This document shows, in pieces, positions 44,501 through 59,085 of a stretch of 64,000 nucleotides of DNA. The stretch comes from Lottia gigantea. Taxonomy: Eukaryota; Mollusca; Gastropoda; Lottiidae. The position numbers and the translations under genes were made by a program. The first letter of the stretch is position 1, and each line of letters starts with the position of its first letter. The notes beneath the pieces were generated by a model, which saw nothing but the letters and a program-made list of their open reading frames with translations, made no database searches and was not told the DNA's origin. The stretch spans positions 1,450,347 through 1,514,346 of the forward strand of contig NW_008708400.1 of NCBI RefSeq assembly GCF_000327385.1. Direction: 5' to 3'.

Positions 44501-46930
44501 TACACGAGGGGGTGAATGCAAAGACCTTTGTTTAAACAGAAAGATCTTAAAAGAAAAGCCTTAAATGTAGGCCTCTGATATTATATTCCATACTATTAAC
44601 AACGGACCGTCGTCTATAACTATTGGTAGATATATTTTAAGTACTGATCGGTTTATTAAAGGTGTTCAATATCCTATTATAGATACTCAATATAGCATTA
44701 ACTGTACTCGATATCGCATTATAGTTTATTATTATGTACACTTATACATTAACAAATCGAAACGTACCAGACGCTGTCACTGGAAATTGTATGCAAACTG
44801 CATGTCGTTGCAAGTTCAAGAAGGTGATGAACATACCATTTCATAACATATAAACATTCTGGTTTTCCGCGTTACATTGAGATCTAATTTTAACATAGCT
44901 CACCAATTTCTGAAACACGTAAGCACTGCCTGCACAACGATGTCGGTGTCTTCTCCCAGCTTACATTTGATTAATATCTTCCTATAGGAAGTCCGAAAAA
45001 AGACTGATACCCTATATATATACAGGAAGATGGTCAAATATTTTGTCATAAAATTTGCATTTGCACGTTTTTGAATAGTCATATCCTACCGTATATAATA
45101 TAACAATTGATAAATGTAATTATAGAAAACGTTTTATGATGTTTTTTCCATTTTCTCTTTTCTTCATTAATGAAAAAACGTACATAAAAACATATCTCTG
45201 ATGAAAGAAATTAGAACAATTTGATCCGCAGCTAAAAACGCCTACTGTGTGTTATAATATTATATAAAGCGATAATATTTAAATTGTAAATATCTTCACG
45301 TATTATACATACCAAATACGTATTTACTTTGTCAAGTTTTTGATTGTGTTATCAAGAAATTACACTGACCCACTGACTACCGTCCGTTTTAACAACCCTT
45401 TTTAGTGAGCCAATTTTATGGACCGCTGAGCCTAACATATGAATATCTTGTAGTGCGCAAAAGAGTAAAGAGGAACTGTTTTCTCACATGGAAACTTCTA
45501 GTCCGGTTAAGGAATGGGCAATGAAACAAGGTTTGCTAAGATATGCACTGGTTTGATTTTCATTCATACGTCGGGAAGTTTCATGACAATCCATCTAGCA
45601 TGCATTGGATTGAGAAACCTAAAAGTACCACCTCGTCCTATATGCGAACAATTCCATCCATTAAGCAAACTTTCTTTTAGCAAGAGCATTAAAAAGTTTG
45701 AGTTTTCTATTACTCCAAGAGAAGAGAAAAGTAAAATATTGGATCCCTTTCCGCTTGTGTCTTATCACATTTATCTGAAACTCAGTAAAAGTTGAGGTAT
45801 GTGATGAATGTTGGAATCTGATGACAAGGGCGGTCGGGGAGATTACGTGTAAAGAATATTAAAGATATTAAGGAGTAGAAGAAACTACTTTTTAAGTATG
45901 ATATGATTGACAGTGTGTCTACAGTCTACGATTAATCAGATATAGCTGTCATCATATCGTGATATATTCTTCTTCTGTTTTTTATACGTTGACACAATTA
46001 GTATTGCGAACATCTGAAGCGAATTGTGCTGATTTAAGGTCTAAGCAACTGACTGGACTCATTTGCTTAACGCTGAACTCAGCATCAGCTACCACTCCTC
46101 TTAAAAACACTTTAAAAAGTACTGCGCGAGGCATGGCATGCTCACTCTAATGGACCACATGATGTCATGGTTTAAGTGATTTTCGACGCTTAGCTAAAAA
46201 AAACAAATTGTTACAAATGTGCATCCGTCCCTTAAATTAATTATTCAAAAGAAAAAAACAATATATATATTCAGCAATAAACTTGAGAAATGTCCAGAGT
46301 GTCTATTATCAAAACATCAAAAGTAAAGTACAGAAAGATTGCAAAAACCTTCAAGGCCAAACTCTTCCATTACTTCTAATTCACTTCCCCTTTCTATCCT
46401 ACTCAACATTTTTAAGGCACGTCGAAAACAATAAGCTACCTTTGAGAAAAAATTGACACAGAATTTGTGAAATTTATTGAGAGATTTCCTAAATGACAAC
46501 ACTGACAAAAGATTCACTACTCAAATCTCTTAGTAAATATTTTTACCCATTTCGATCGTTATTTAAAAAGGTTAAAACGACACGCTGAAATTTGAAGGTT
46601 ATCGGAGATGTACATTCCTTTTGGACTAGTGAACACAAGATGCAAGTTTTGACTACAAGTCATCGCATACTCAGAACCAAAATTCGATTTTTACCAGGTG
46701 AATAGTATTTACACTGACAAACTGTTATTTTTACTAAGTCTCCAAATTGTGTTCCAATGAACGAAGTCTTCATTGAATAAACCTATCTGGCCATTAACTT
46801 CGAGATCTGAGAGCCAACAAATTAAAAGTACCTGTGTACTTCTATGTCTCTGACAAATATATAATAGAGTCGATTCTATGAAAAAAATTCTCATGTAAAT
46901 AGTTTCGATTTACCTTGAAGTGACGTTGTC
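41579..46930. other. gene-free AT-rich stretch
   Basis: No confident exon. A 93-codon frame at 45514-45795 lacks motifs and splice context. The GGAGGGGCAA repeat at 44369-44450 is listed separately. Confidence 0.4.
44369..44450 (+). repeat. GGAGGGGCAA-type dispersed repeat, copy 2
   Basis: Three words, CGGATGGGCAAGTAATA, CGGATGGGCAAGTAATA and CGGAGGGGCAATGG, are arranged as a short tandem. It matches 18926-18990, which has two such words. Confidence 0.6.
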
Positions 46931-46990
46931 GATAAAAAGTATGATAAAAAGTATGATAAAAAGTATGATAAAAAGTATGATAAAAAGTAT
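46931..46990 (+). repeat. 12-bp tandem repeat, five perfect units
   Basis: GATAAAAAGTAT is repeated five times without change, followed by an A-rich stretch. One frame would read Asp-Lys-Lys-Tyr, but it is not part of a longer open frame. Confidence 0.95.
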
Positions 46991-49900
46991 GAGAAAACAA
47001 AAAGTTGTTTTTAAAAGAAAATGTGCCTTAAAGAAAATGAAAATCTTAAAAAAATGTTGGAAAAATGTTTAAAAAAAATGGAAAAAAGTGTGTGAAAACA
47101 AAGAAGAAATGAGAAAAATCAATGATATTATATTTGTCCATCATTAAAATAGTTGTTATAGATAAATACAATGAAGTGTTTAGTCAATATAGAATGAGCT
47201 GTTATCCTCTATAACCTGTTACTAATTATTATCTAATAGATTTCATAGAATGTGAGGTATCTGTGAGAATATCGATAATAAATTTTAATGTAGTCCATGT
47301 ATACTGACTCCTAGCCTATCCTCTTATTCACCCTTTTGGAGGTCACATTTTCCCCGTTTGTACTTCTTGTTCCCTCAACTCTTTGGCGTTATCTTCTGGA
47401 ACCTCTTCAAAGAGTTCAAAACTAGTTCGAACAGTACTAAATGAAACAGGATACTCAAGAACCCCTTGTGGTATTTGCTCGTAACCTCAGGTTGGTACCA
47501 CATGTATATTGTGGCACAACAGGGCCGACTGATAAAGACAAATACGTACGGTCAACACTCACCAGCACTGACCAGACTCTGTTAGTGCCTAAAAGACGAG
47601 ATTTAATTAAAGAACTAGCTCAGCAACAAATCACCGGCTACCAAAATAAAAAGCTAAGGCTGACACCACACAATTCGTACAAAGTACTTTTACAACATTT
47701 AATTGTGTATTAACGAATGTGTCAAGTATATAAAATTGACTGTAGATCTAATAATTTTCATTTGCATTTTTCAGAAAAAATCTGACAAATATTGGGGAAG
47801 TTCTTTTAAAAAAAGAAAAGATTTACACAAAATAAAAACTGATTTAGTGACAATGGCTGTAAAACAACAAAGGCTTTACCTTGTCAAAATGTTAGATTAA
47901 ATGAAAAATAAAAAGTTATTTTAGAAGAAAAATGAAAGTGGTGAGTCACTTTTTATGTAATTATAGACAACATCTCATATATCGGGATTATTTAACCATC
48001 AAATATACTACACATTTTTGGAAAATTTTTGATTTAGCAACTATTTATGTTCTTTCGAATTCGTCATTCCATGGACAGAAATTTCAATCAGGTTTGCACC
48101 TGCAAGTAATGGTTTAGTGGTAGCATGCACTGAAGATAAATTTCAGTTTCGTTTCTGAAACATATTAACGTTTGAATGTAGTCAAACAGGCTTTCAGGGA
48201 TTAAATGGACCAAATTCTAATACTCTACCCTTTCTGCGGAAAATGAATGTGTTGTCACTTAAAGCAATGTTACTGACATCGTGTCCAAACAACGCTCCAA
48301 TTCGTCATATTTAATATGACCATGTCAAACCCTGTATTCTTTAAACGAAGGGTCACTGAAAGGTGTTTTCTTGCCAGAAACAGCGCAACTGAAACTAGTG
48401 TACACAAAGCAACATCTCACCAATGATCAACACGATCTGATATTCAATTTCTTGAAACCCAGTAGTCTGATAAGTGAGAAACTAAACTCCGCAAGTAAAC
48501 ACAATGAACCCAAACGAACCACTTGACAACTTCTAGACAATGGTAATGATCTAAAGTTCAACAATTTAACTTGGTATTGTCTTGTTCGTCAATGGTAATT
48601 GGATACCTCTCATTCAAACCAATATTGTTTGTTAAAGCAAGATTTTGTAAATGAAGCTCTTCTACAACATCCTTCTTCACTGCAATATCGCATATTCGTT
48701 TACTCATTTGAGCTTGCTTAATTTGCTCGTCAGACATTTATGGAATTATGGAAAATTAATATTTGTTTCCAAACGATAATTCTTATTTCCAAATCATCTG
48801 TTCAAGGGAGGTTCTATCAATACAGACCAGGAATCGGTAGGTATTGTGAAAGTTCTTTTATCAACTAGGTCGATGTCCACCCCATGTTCTATTTCATTTT
48901 CAATAAACGTCTATGTTGACCACACATAGATGAAGAGATAACAAATTAAAAGACAGGAGAGCAAGTTACTGTATCGGACAATCTGAACTTGAAACAATAC
49001 GTGACGGACTACAATAGATCTCTGTGCAAACATTGGACATTGTTATAAATTAGATATACAATACTATTTATTATTTTTACACATCCTTCTATTTATATTG
49101 GACATGAATGGTGGTCAAAGGTGCACAATAATAGTTCACCGACAATACATGAAGGGGAGAGGTATTGTGAGTTTTTGTTCCTATATGAACATCGCGGATA
49201 TAAGATTAATGCACTCTTTAACCTTAATCTCAACTCGATACTTTTTCAAAAGATGTATTAGAATTTGCAGAATGCAATTGCTGTATTATGCAATGTGGAT
49301 CAACTAATCAATACATTGCAGCTGAATGCGTTGCAATTCAAGATCAATTGTATGTCCAATTTTTGTATGCTCAACTTGGAGATCATACAATGTTAAACAA
49401 AGTCAAATGAATCAATGAGTCTCTTGTACGTTTGGTTTGCTTTTAACGATTTCAAGCTAATGTTCAATTTTTATGAACCACACTCTATTTTGATAACAAC
49501 CTATAGGAGTAACATCCCACATACAGTGGTCAACACATCAATAGACTTAATGACCGATGACTTGATATAAATCCTTATTTATGTACAACCCTTTTCAAAC
49601 CTTCAAAAGTTAATGTCTGTCCATGTATGTCAAAATGATGGGACACTGTTAAGAGACATTTAAAACTCCCGATTTCTTTCTTAGAATAAGTATTAAGCTC
49701 CTTATAACTTAGGCGTCATACACATTGGACAATTAAACTTATAAAAGACCAAATGAAGCGAACTTGAACCTACACAGTTTGTGAAATGAAGCACCTTAGG
49801 GGTTTAAGTATAATCACTTAACAATATATATTATCATAAAGTCATAAACAGTCATAACTCTAGTCAACTGTGACAATTTGGAGGTCATGGTCGCCACTTT

Positions 49901-52291
49901 CTACCCAAATCTATCAAATTTATAATTAGTTTATGGTGATAGACATTAGTATGAACAGGACTTTAGACAGTATTGTTAATAATCGCTTGCTGTTGATCCA
50001 AACGATATTATAACCAAGTCTGTTCCTGAATCAAAGGTACATGTACCAAGAGCATCGAAGTCACATCGTATGCAACTGGGATGTCAAATGGGTTTACCAG
50101 CTAAACATCGCATCCGAGTTAAGAGTTATTGTTATATCTCAATGAACCAAAACAACTGTCTCCAAATCCTGAGCATAACCTTTCCCACATAACAAGGCGA
50201 TCTGATTGATTCAAAATGTCCATTACGTCAATCAGAGAGTCCGGAATGTGTTTACGTCGGGACCAATCTCCGACAATCAGAATCGGGGTCATTAAAATTC
50301 ACTTAACAATACATTAGCATTATGAATAACCGGAAACAAATACCAGATACGGATCAATTTAAAATATTGAAATTCCATTGGATAATAATACCTCAAGGCG
50401 ACAGACAATAACCAATAAAAATTTATCTCCAGCTTTCTAATCGAACTCTTTAACAATTATAAGCCATTAAAGGTTATCTGTTGATCAACTGAATAAAAAA
50501 AATTGTGGTGGAGTTTTTTCCGCAGACGAACATTAAACAATAGACAAATATACCGTTTATAAGTATAAACCATAATTTGATCATTTAGAAACATATTCTC
50601 CATTTACTATCTGGCATCGCTAAAGACATACGGTAACCTCACGCTTGTGTCCATCTGTGACATTACTGATCAAACCGACATCCCTTTAAGAGAGTCTACA
50701 AACTATTTTATGTAATATCTTTTTTAAAAGATCACAAGATTTAATATGACCACTTAGATTCCTTTTAAAAGTTACAGATCTGAGAAACGATGAGAAAATG
50801 TCATACAACAATAGCGTTTATAAATATAACCACTTGAGGGCTGAACACAAGTTGAACAGACGATAAACAATCCTATCAGAATTTAAATCACAATAGTCCC
50901 CCCGGGGTTCAATCTGTTCAGAGGTAAATATAGTCAATTCACAGCAAGTAGTCATATGCTTATACCATGACCCAAATAATGAATATACTGCTGCCTTCTG
51001 CTGCGTTATGTTTTAACTTTGAACAATTCAAAACCAATATGCACAAGCTTATTCTGCGTGCTTGTAAACTCAGCCTATAAATTTGAAAATATTACTGTTG
51101 GCACTTCAAATTGTATGCTTTGATGACTACAGCATATTGTCACAAAGGAACAACAATCGAACACATAAGCTGATGCTGTGAATTTGCACCATTACAATTT
51201 AGCATAGATATTAGTATAGCCTATGAGAGTTGTTGTTGTAGCTAATATTACCAATTCAGGAGCAACAGGCAGTGATAACCTCGCGTTGTGATGTTCACAA
51301 CAATAAAACAAACTCGCACGATACCTTCATTGAATTAGAGACAACTAACAATGGTACAAATGAAATTGCATGCGTTGACATATGCAAATTTATTGCAGTA
51401 AACACTGTGTGAAGTATTACCGAGGAAATACCCTTCGAAACATTTGCTAAATATTTTCAAAAAGCTTATGAACTCTTTTTGATACGCACATTCCTCTTAG
51501 TATATTATTTTAGATTTATAACATTATCTTGATGAAAATGTTTATGTAGAGCATTACCTACTTTCGTGATAGTAACTCTCAAGGAAGAATCACAAAATAT
51601 ACTGATAAAAGCATAGTTAAGGACAGCTTTAATATTTTCAACAACGTTTCAATGTGCTCTTAACACTATAAGGACTACCAGTTAATATGGTTGCGAATAT
51701 TGAAAGTGGTCATGGATACCGAACGCAACTCACAACTCAGCTGCGTTCGAAACTTACGACATACGAAACTGGTGATCACTATGGTGTGAAGGCCCCTTTT
51801 GTAATCTAAGCCATCGCTCAATGAACTATTATTAGCATTAAAATTATATCACACGAATGGTGAATCAGCTTCACTTAAATTGAGAACATTTCATCACAAC
51901 TAAAATCTATTCAACATCATGAATACATGTTTTAAAAATGTTCATTCGCCCACGTGAACACCATTTATGTATAATCTGATATGTATTCATAGCGACTAAG
52001 CACAGCTGTATTCCAAATGTTTCTATGAAATTAAAAAAAAATATTGTTCCTGATTGCAGCATTAAAGATGAGCATTCACTATGAGGGAAACTGTTCCCAA
52101 ACGCCATTGACGTACTCCTTTTCGTTGTACAACAGACAAATGTCATAACTGTATAATGTTTGTACTACACGAGACCTCTGTTTGTCTGATCCAAAAGACA
52201 AGACTGATTCTATGTCAGTCCCTCCAACCAGCATCACTGACAGTAAGAAACCAGATTTAAATATCTGAAGGTATGAAAATCGTGTTGAAAA
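46991..52291. other. gene-poor stretch with scattered short open frames
   Basis: Several short frames with protein-like composition lie on both strands between 47.34 and 48.74 kb (see findings). They carry no recognisable domain and could be a decayed transposon or pseudogene. The rest shows no exon or RNA gene. Confidence 0.35.
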
Positions 52292-52376
52292 GGGTCTAAA
52301 CGCGACCCATGCCAGGATAGAACCTCGACCCGCCAGATTAAAAAGCGGGTCCTTTTAAACCCCGCCACTCACTGAC
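52292..52376 (-). mobile_element. tRNA-derived SINE head, Lys-like
   Basis: On the minus strand GTGGCGGGGTTTAAAAGG serves as the A box. CCCGC-TTTTTAATCTG-GCGGG forms an anticodon-arm-like hairpin carrying TTT. GGTTCTATCC is a near-perfect B box at tRNA spacing. The stems outside the anticodon arm are poor and unrelated sequence follows, so a SINE head is more likely than a working tRNA(Lys). Confidence 0.6.
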
Positions 52377-53033
52377 ACTTCCAAGTACAAGAATGCAGGA
52401 ATATCCCAAATTTAGGCAATTTGTCGTATACCACCGCCACAACACGACAATAACGTTCACACTTTGGGTGGTGTTTCGTGTATCTCTACGTAATTATTTA
52501 AAAAAATAACTTATGAAACGTATGAAAAAAATATTCTATTTTGAATGTGCATCCAATGATCCGGTTAAACAGAATATTTTCATTTAATGCTTAACTCAGA
52601 AGAATAAACTCGAAACTAGATTCCTGTCTTCAATGAGTTTGAAGACTTACATTAACAACATGCGACAGTGAAATATTATTCCTGTCTAAAACTCGAATTT
52701 CATTGCTTTTAATATCCAAATTTCTTGTGTGACAACTCAATTGTGTCGTGTTGTAATAACATTTGAAGGTCCTTTAGTTGATTAAGTATGATTCATTCCT
52801 ATCTATGCGTCCTTCTGATCCTTTCATCGCTTTCAGAGACCAAAAAGTACCGAAGTTACAATGTGAACCTTTCCCCACTCGTCTACATGGTTGACAATAC
52901 ATGTATATTGTGCAAACGACAAAAAAGACTATGTTCGAACTTATGAATTATGTCATTTCATTAAATTTTTAACATAATGAAAAGTAGTTTAACTTTATAC
53001 AACAAAGTTTATAATATTTATTATAAAACTTAC

Positions 53034-53256
53034 CGAAATTTAAAAAGATAAATCCACAAATATTCAAAATAATCCAAGAAACGTCAAAAATATTTCCATG
53101 CAAATGGGCTAAGTTGTTGAAATGTTGTCGGTTGTGCTGCTGACCTAGACCGGTCCCACTATCGAAATGTCGACAGAGAAGTTGTGAGCTAGTAATATGA
53201 AGCCGAGCGTATCGAAGTGACACGCCTTGGACTCGACTGTCAGCTATCGTTTTATA
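53034..53256 (-). promoter_or_regulatory. candidate distal TATA promoter and non-coding exon
   Basis: On the minus strand GGCTATAAAACG (TATA box at 53256-53250) is followed about 30-38 bases later by an initiator-like TGTCACTTC. A relatively GC-rich stretch without a usable ATG then ends at a strong donor, TTTCG|GTAAGT, at 53034. This is what a TATA-driven 5' UTR exon looks like. The only coding region downstream on this strand is the large gene, 17 kb away, so it may be a distal promoter of that gene; the link is inference. Confidence 0.4.
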
Positions 53257-56200
53257 GCCATCTACCTGTATACCATCCCGTTATACTATTGTTCACCTGT
53301 GATAATAGACTTTTTCTACTAGTCTTTTGTGACGTCGTGTTTAGATAAGTAAAAGACGCGATCATTTGGTAAGTTAGACCATAGACGCGTGTCACAGGTC
53401 TTTAAAGCATTAAGATAAGTAATAGACGAGATCGGCAAGCCACCAACTCTTCTTCGGTGTCCAATTCAAATTCATATGATTATGTAAAAGACAATTTGTT
53501 TGCTGATTTTGTGCATAAATTGATTTCATAAAATATGCTGAAATTGTCATCTAACGGATAAAGTTCCCTTTAAAGCTTGGTGGTGCCTGTAAAGACAAAG
53601 AATAAACTCAGTTACCCTTGGCAAATTTTGAGCAAAAAGTCATTGTCCGTTGCGGTGTGCAAAGATATCGTAGCCGCATGTTGTCCGAACCCGTACCTCG
53701 CACCGTACCTCATAACTCATATAGTGGAAACCACTAACTCACCGACATGGAAAATTTGATGATGTGCTTTGAAATACTTTCACTGTCATTTTCGGGAAAA
53801 ACTAAACTTTGCTCGATTAATGGTTTGGTTATGGATTTTGTCATTTTCAATGAGTGTAACAAGAAAAACAAAAACTTTGTGTTTTATGTTAAATAGTGAT
53901 CTACGAGCCCCTTGGAAACCCGACATACGCCCCTGAATTCATTTACACAGTTGACTTAAAGAATCGAGTAAATTATTTCTATGTTTTCACTACTGTTACG
54001 ATATACACGACATAACTGCACTAATTAGCAAACAGAACATCGATATTCTCCTTTTTATTAGTTCAACACTTAGTCCAATTACGACCAATTAATTCAATAC
54101 GGGCATGTCCTGCATGATTTTCGTAATTGTTTTTACAATAATACAAAATCGTATTAATATGAAGCTTTAGATACGGTTGTTATCCCACGTCGTGTGTGGT
54201 CGGATTGCAAATTTCGTAAAAATTAAAGAGAAGTCTATTAAAGGATCATGGGTTTAGTGCTAATTTTCAATACCCCAAAGTAGGGCGTAAAACTCTTGTT
54301 CATTCAAAAACAGAAAGTAACAATCATTGTATAAAAAATCTATTATCCAGATTATCATGTGCACACTAGATAGTTTATGAAATCTGTATTGTTATAAGCT
54401 TAATCCGGATTAAAAGATTAATGTGTCAATCCCTTGGATAAATATGTAAGGTGTAATATTACATTATCATTACAGCAAACTTGGAAAAGGAATGTTCATC
54501 AAATATGTTGCAAAAAGCTCAAGAGCAAATATCATCAATAGGCCTACTATTATCAAATGAAAGGATAATTTTGTAACTTATATTTTTGTTGCACAAGAAC
54601 ATTGAATTATGCCCATCATGTTCGCCCATAACTAGTAAAGATATAGTAAGGGTTCTGCCCCGAAGTCGTCACAATTAGTCGAAATTGTCTGTCGTATTTT
54701 ATACATCAGTCGTGGTCTAGTAAGGGTAAGCCTTTATCATGTGAACTCCACTTTTCAGAATACCATCTGAAGTGATCCATAAAGAACCAGTTCATTAGAA
54801 AAGTACATCAGTCAAAATGCTCAACAAACATAACACAGGTAAACAATTTTTTCAAACTTTCTCCTGGTCAGATAAAGCCCCAGTTGCACATTGAAAAGCC
54901 AATGAACAAGAGTTAATCGACTATAGGTACTTTAAGCTCTCTGTGTACTTGTAAATCAATATTGTCAATTTGCTATTTAATGTTCCCCGAACGTGATCCC
55001 TACATCTCCAACTCCTTAATAGTGGGCCGAACATTTGAGACCTAATTGAATGCTTTAACCACCCCATAAACCGCTAGCTTTGTCTGCTTTAGGTGTTAGT
55101 TTTCACATAGTCACACATTTTGCTAAAAACATGTTACACAATCTACCCTAATCGTAAATTGACCATAACCTAGAGTGTGATAAATTGGCCCTAGTTTCAA
55201 GTTTTAAGTAATTAAGAAAACGTTGTCTTCTAGAATTAAGCTTGACTGATCTTGCAACCTATTCACAGAACTCAATTTTAGCTTTCAAACACAACCTTCG
55301 TCACAATAGATATTTAATTCTGTTATTTTTTATATAGTTATATTACAGAAATTGATTGGTAATATATAATAAAACTGAAGAAATAGGATATATTAAGATA
55401 CTGCTCTCAGTCAAAGGGGATTTGGTCTGAAAAAAAGTAAACACATTAAGGTGAGAAGAGTAGAGAGACAGTCAGATTGTCTGGGTAAATTAATTAGAAA
55501 CTAATGTACAACGAGTATGTACAATTAGGTAGTTGACAATGGTAAACAAAAGTACAAATTGTCATTTATAAATTTAACATTGTTTTAAATTTTAATCCCA
55601 CATCTAAGTCGCAGGGTTATAAAATTGTTTGGGGATTGGAGGTAAATGAATAACAACAGACAACAGCAGTTTTTATCAATATGATCGAATTTTTACCCCC
55701 GGGGCAAGTATTACAACTATGTCGCTAACACAGCTTTACACCCCCAATCACCAGTCACAGCTTTGCCCCACTTTTGAAAGGCCATTGACGACAGTTAAAA
55801 GTCTAAGTGGCTCGATAAAAATTATGTCATTATTCACCAAGTGGGCTACATAAATATCACGAAATTGAAAGAAATACATGAAATTACGAATACAATGCTG
55901 CCCAGAACCCACAAGCTATCACTATGTCATAGAATAAGATAGGTAGAATTTTTTTCTGCAGCTTAAAACATATTTTAGTCAAGCTGTGTAACATACTTAA
56001 AATTCTCATTTCCACTGTTTCTTTCTTTAGAATGTATTGCTTGAAGTGAAATTACAGAATAAAGCAACATTAACATTCTTAAGAAAGTCCATTACAAAGT
56101 CCAGACCCTATTTAACATACCAAATTGCCTGACTCATATTTGATTCCTCTTTTGCTGCTTTTGGTTCGCATTTCCACTTTTAACTGTTGTCTACTGTACT

Positions 56201-58512
56201 TGCAACATTTCAAACAAATGACTGGTAGATATTTTTGGAATAAATTTTAAAAAGTCAAATATTAGTGAGAAGAACGTAAAATTTCAACGTAAGAATTTAA
56301 ATTACATTAAAGGACGAGCTATATTAAGTATGGCCTATATTTGTTTTTAAAAAAGACGCATTCTTCCTCATTTTCAAAAGAGTTACAAAGCATCAAAAAA
56401 TATCAAAACAAAATGAAAAATGGTTTGTTTACATTTATGATATTTGAAAGGATGTAAAACGACACAATAACATTCCCAAACATGTAAACTAGATTAAAAT
56501 ACAAAGTAACTACAAACATGAGTAAAACGTGTCCATCAGGAAAATCGTGAGATAGATTTGAAATTTATTCAATGGCTTACTTTATCATTGTCATGTTGGA
56601 ATTTAGTTATGATATTCTAATACAAAATATTTCATTGAGTTGTGCCCATCCTTAAAAAAAGTAATACACTTAGTTACAACCTCTTTCATAAATGCATTTA
56701 GAAAATTTGCCAGGGAAGTTGCATTAGCGTCAATCTAATTGAAATAAGAGTACAAATAGTTTCTTTTTTCTGCTATTTTCGTCTCCATTGTAATCTAACA
56801 AGTTTTTTTTACAGCAGTTCCGTTCTAATGAAGTTATTTGTAACCAATCAAACTGTATCGCTTAATGTCCGTTACTTGATTTCATTGACGAATAATTGTG
56901 GTAAAGCGAAACCCCAGGAAACTGTCATAATGCTCTACTTCACACTAAACAAGAAATCTATAAGCATTGAGTTCTTCATAAACGCTTACTTTTGGAAAAA
57001 TATTCATCGAAGTGTGGACAAAAACTGAGACCAACGTGACTTTGGTATTGTATCTATTTGAAGTCCTAATGTCCAGTAATAAATCAACAATATAATGGTC
57101 AAATCAAAGAACAGGTCAACTCATCGATCATAAAATCAATATAAAATGGTTATCAGGATGACCTGAAATAAACACCAATAAATAAAACAATTCACTAGGT
57201 AACTCGAGGTCACGACGGTGATCATCTTTAAAATTTATTCAAGTACCAAAAAAACAAACTCCGATCACGAGAACATTTTGTTTCTGCGAACGCATGTGTT
57301 GCTTTGGAATACACCTCTTCTGTGACGAGGCCAAACCTTTATCATAGCAATGAGACCAGGACATAAACTATAAAACCCTACCCAGATTTCTTCATCATAA
57401 TTTTAAAGAAATAGATGCACTAATACGATTTTAAATTTAGCCATTGGGTTGGGAAGTATTTCCATAAAATAATCTTCTTCGGAACATTGGCAAATAAAAA
57501 ATACTTTGGTTTTACACTGTCCTGGGTTACAAAACAAAACGACCACATTGCCGGATAGGACTAACCATCTCCTTTAGGAAGAATGTCCAATGATCTTTTA
57601 AGGGATTATATTACATCTAGGGATTCAGTTCAGTTGCGACTTAAAGGAGAATCTGAGGGCAACAACTAGCAACTCATCGACATTGGAAAGATATGGTTTA
57701 GTCGACCTTGCATTTGCTACTGTATGTCACCAGGTTAACCTTCTATCAATAATTAGATCTGGTTGTCGAGCATGTCGCTAATCGCAGAATTATTTCGATA
57801 TGAGCATTTCGCTCTGTCCGATCCGATTAGATGTTCTAAGTCGACTGGAGGTCCTCTTCATGGTGTTCATTGAAACGACAAGAATTTAATCAGAGCTCTT
57901 TAAAATGAAGGATTTAAATAATAATTTAATGGATGAGATTCTCATCATTATTTGACTTAAATCTTGATATCCTTGTAGATTAATGATTAAATTTATTGTT
58001 AAAATTATGATGTAGAGTGTTCACATAGATCATCAGGGTAGTAAATCTTGTTTTATATGTTGTATGATGATTTACAAGATTGTCAGCTAGGTCATTATTA
58101 ATCGTTGCTGAGAATATTTTCTTCTGTTCAAATATCTTGTACTACAAATTCAATTGAAAGGACAATAGTCCAGAAATTTGAATACCAACAAAACTTTAAA
58201 AAATAACACTTCATCCTGTCAAGAACAACATAAAAGTATAAAAACGCTTTCAATAAAAAAAAAAACCTAGTTCTGACGATCCAAACCGCAAAACGAAAAT
58301 CGAAATCCACAACCAGTGGATACTAAATACCACAGAGTCTACGGTCCTCCATACTGAAAATCTTTAAATCTTCCATTAACATGCATTAAATTGACTTGCG
58401 GGGTTGGGGGCGGGGCGATCTCAGAATGCAGAGAGCACATGCTAAACACATCTCTTGAGGTCCACGGGCCTCCTTTCTCTAGATAACCTACTGTCTAAAA
58501 CATCGTACTAGC
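53257..58512. other. gene-free AT-rich stretch
   Basis: No supported exon, RNA gene or family-level repeat. A 60-codon frame at 53577-53759 has no recognisable feature. Confidence 0.4.
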
Positions 58513-58600
58513 GAAACATTGATATAAGCTAATGAACTTTTTACATGAGGAAGTATATCAATCATAAGTGAATAAGTATTTCATAATGAAAAGTGGCATC
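58513..58600 (+). repeat. dispersed repeat, copy 2 (partner at 13.1 kb)
   Basis: Near-identical to 13111-13194 apart from a few small insertions and substitutions. Confidence 0.6.
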
Positions 58601-58805
58601 AACATATCAATGAAAAGGAAAGCAAAGAAAAATACATTTTTTGTCGACTAGCACACCTAGGAAACTGTAAAACCTGTATGTTGTGATGACATAATTGTGA
58701 TTAATGTAGCATCCAGATCATCTTGATGTGTTTTTCCAATTGGACAGAGATACAGTATGATATGGAGAAACATTTAAATTGAATAACAAATTTTAGGGTG
58801 TGTAT

Positions 58806-59085
58806 TTAAAGGAAAAGAAGCGCCAGTTTGGGTGCTGATTTGAGTTTTGAATATATGTAAATAGTCTTCAGAAGTACTAGAAATGTACGAATATTGGAAA
58901 ACTCCTTCAAAATATCTCAAACTAAAAATATCTTTTCCTATTTCTATAGATGTTTTTCTTGTATATGGCAGTGTACCAAGAAAAAACGACTCGCTTTTTA
59001 ACTTTCAAACGCGGATAATTCTTGACACACATGGATTTGAAGGCTCAAATTTCGACGGTAAGCTGTGAACACTATTACTGGTTAA
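58806..59085 (+). mobile_element. TTAA-flanked MITE, copy 3 (right end lost)
   Basis: The right half (CAAACGCGGATAATTC, CATGGATTTGAAGGCTC, GGTAAGCTGTGAACACTATT) matches the reverse complement of 60061-60284. A TTTAAAGGAAAAGAAG-like start at about 58807 may be the left end. Confidence 0.55.

Noticed and set aside
47441-47713. 90-codon ATG frame as a stand-alone gene
   Set aside because: No recognisable domain or repeat of it elsewhere; the opposite strand also has an equally good short frame there.
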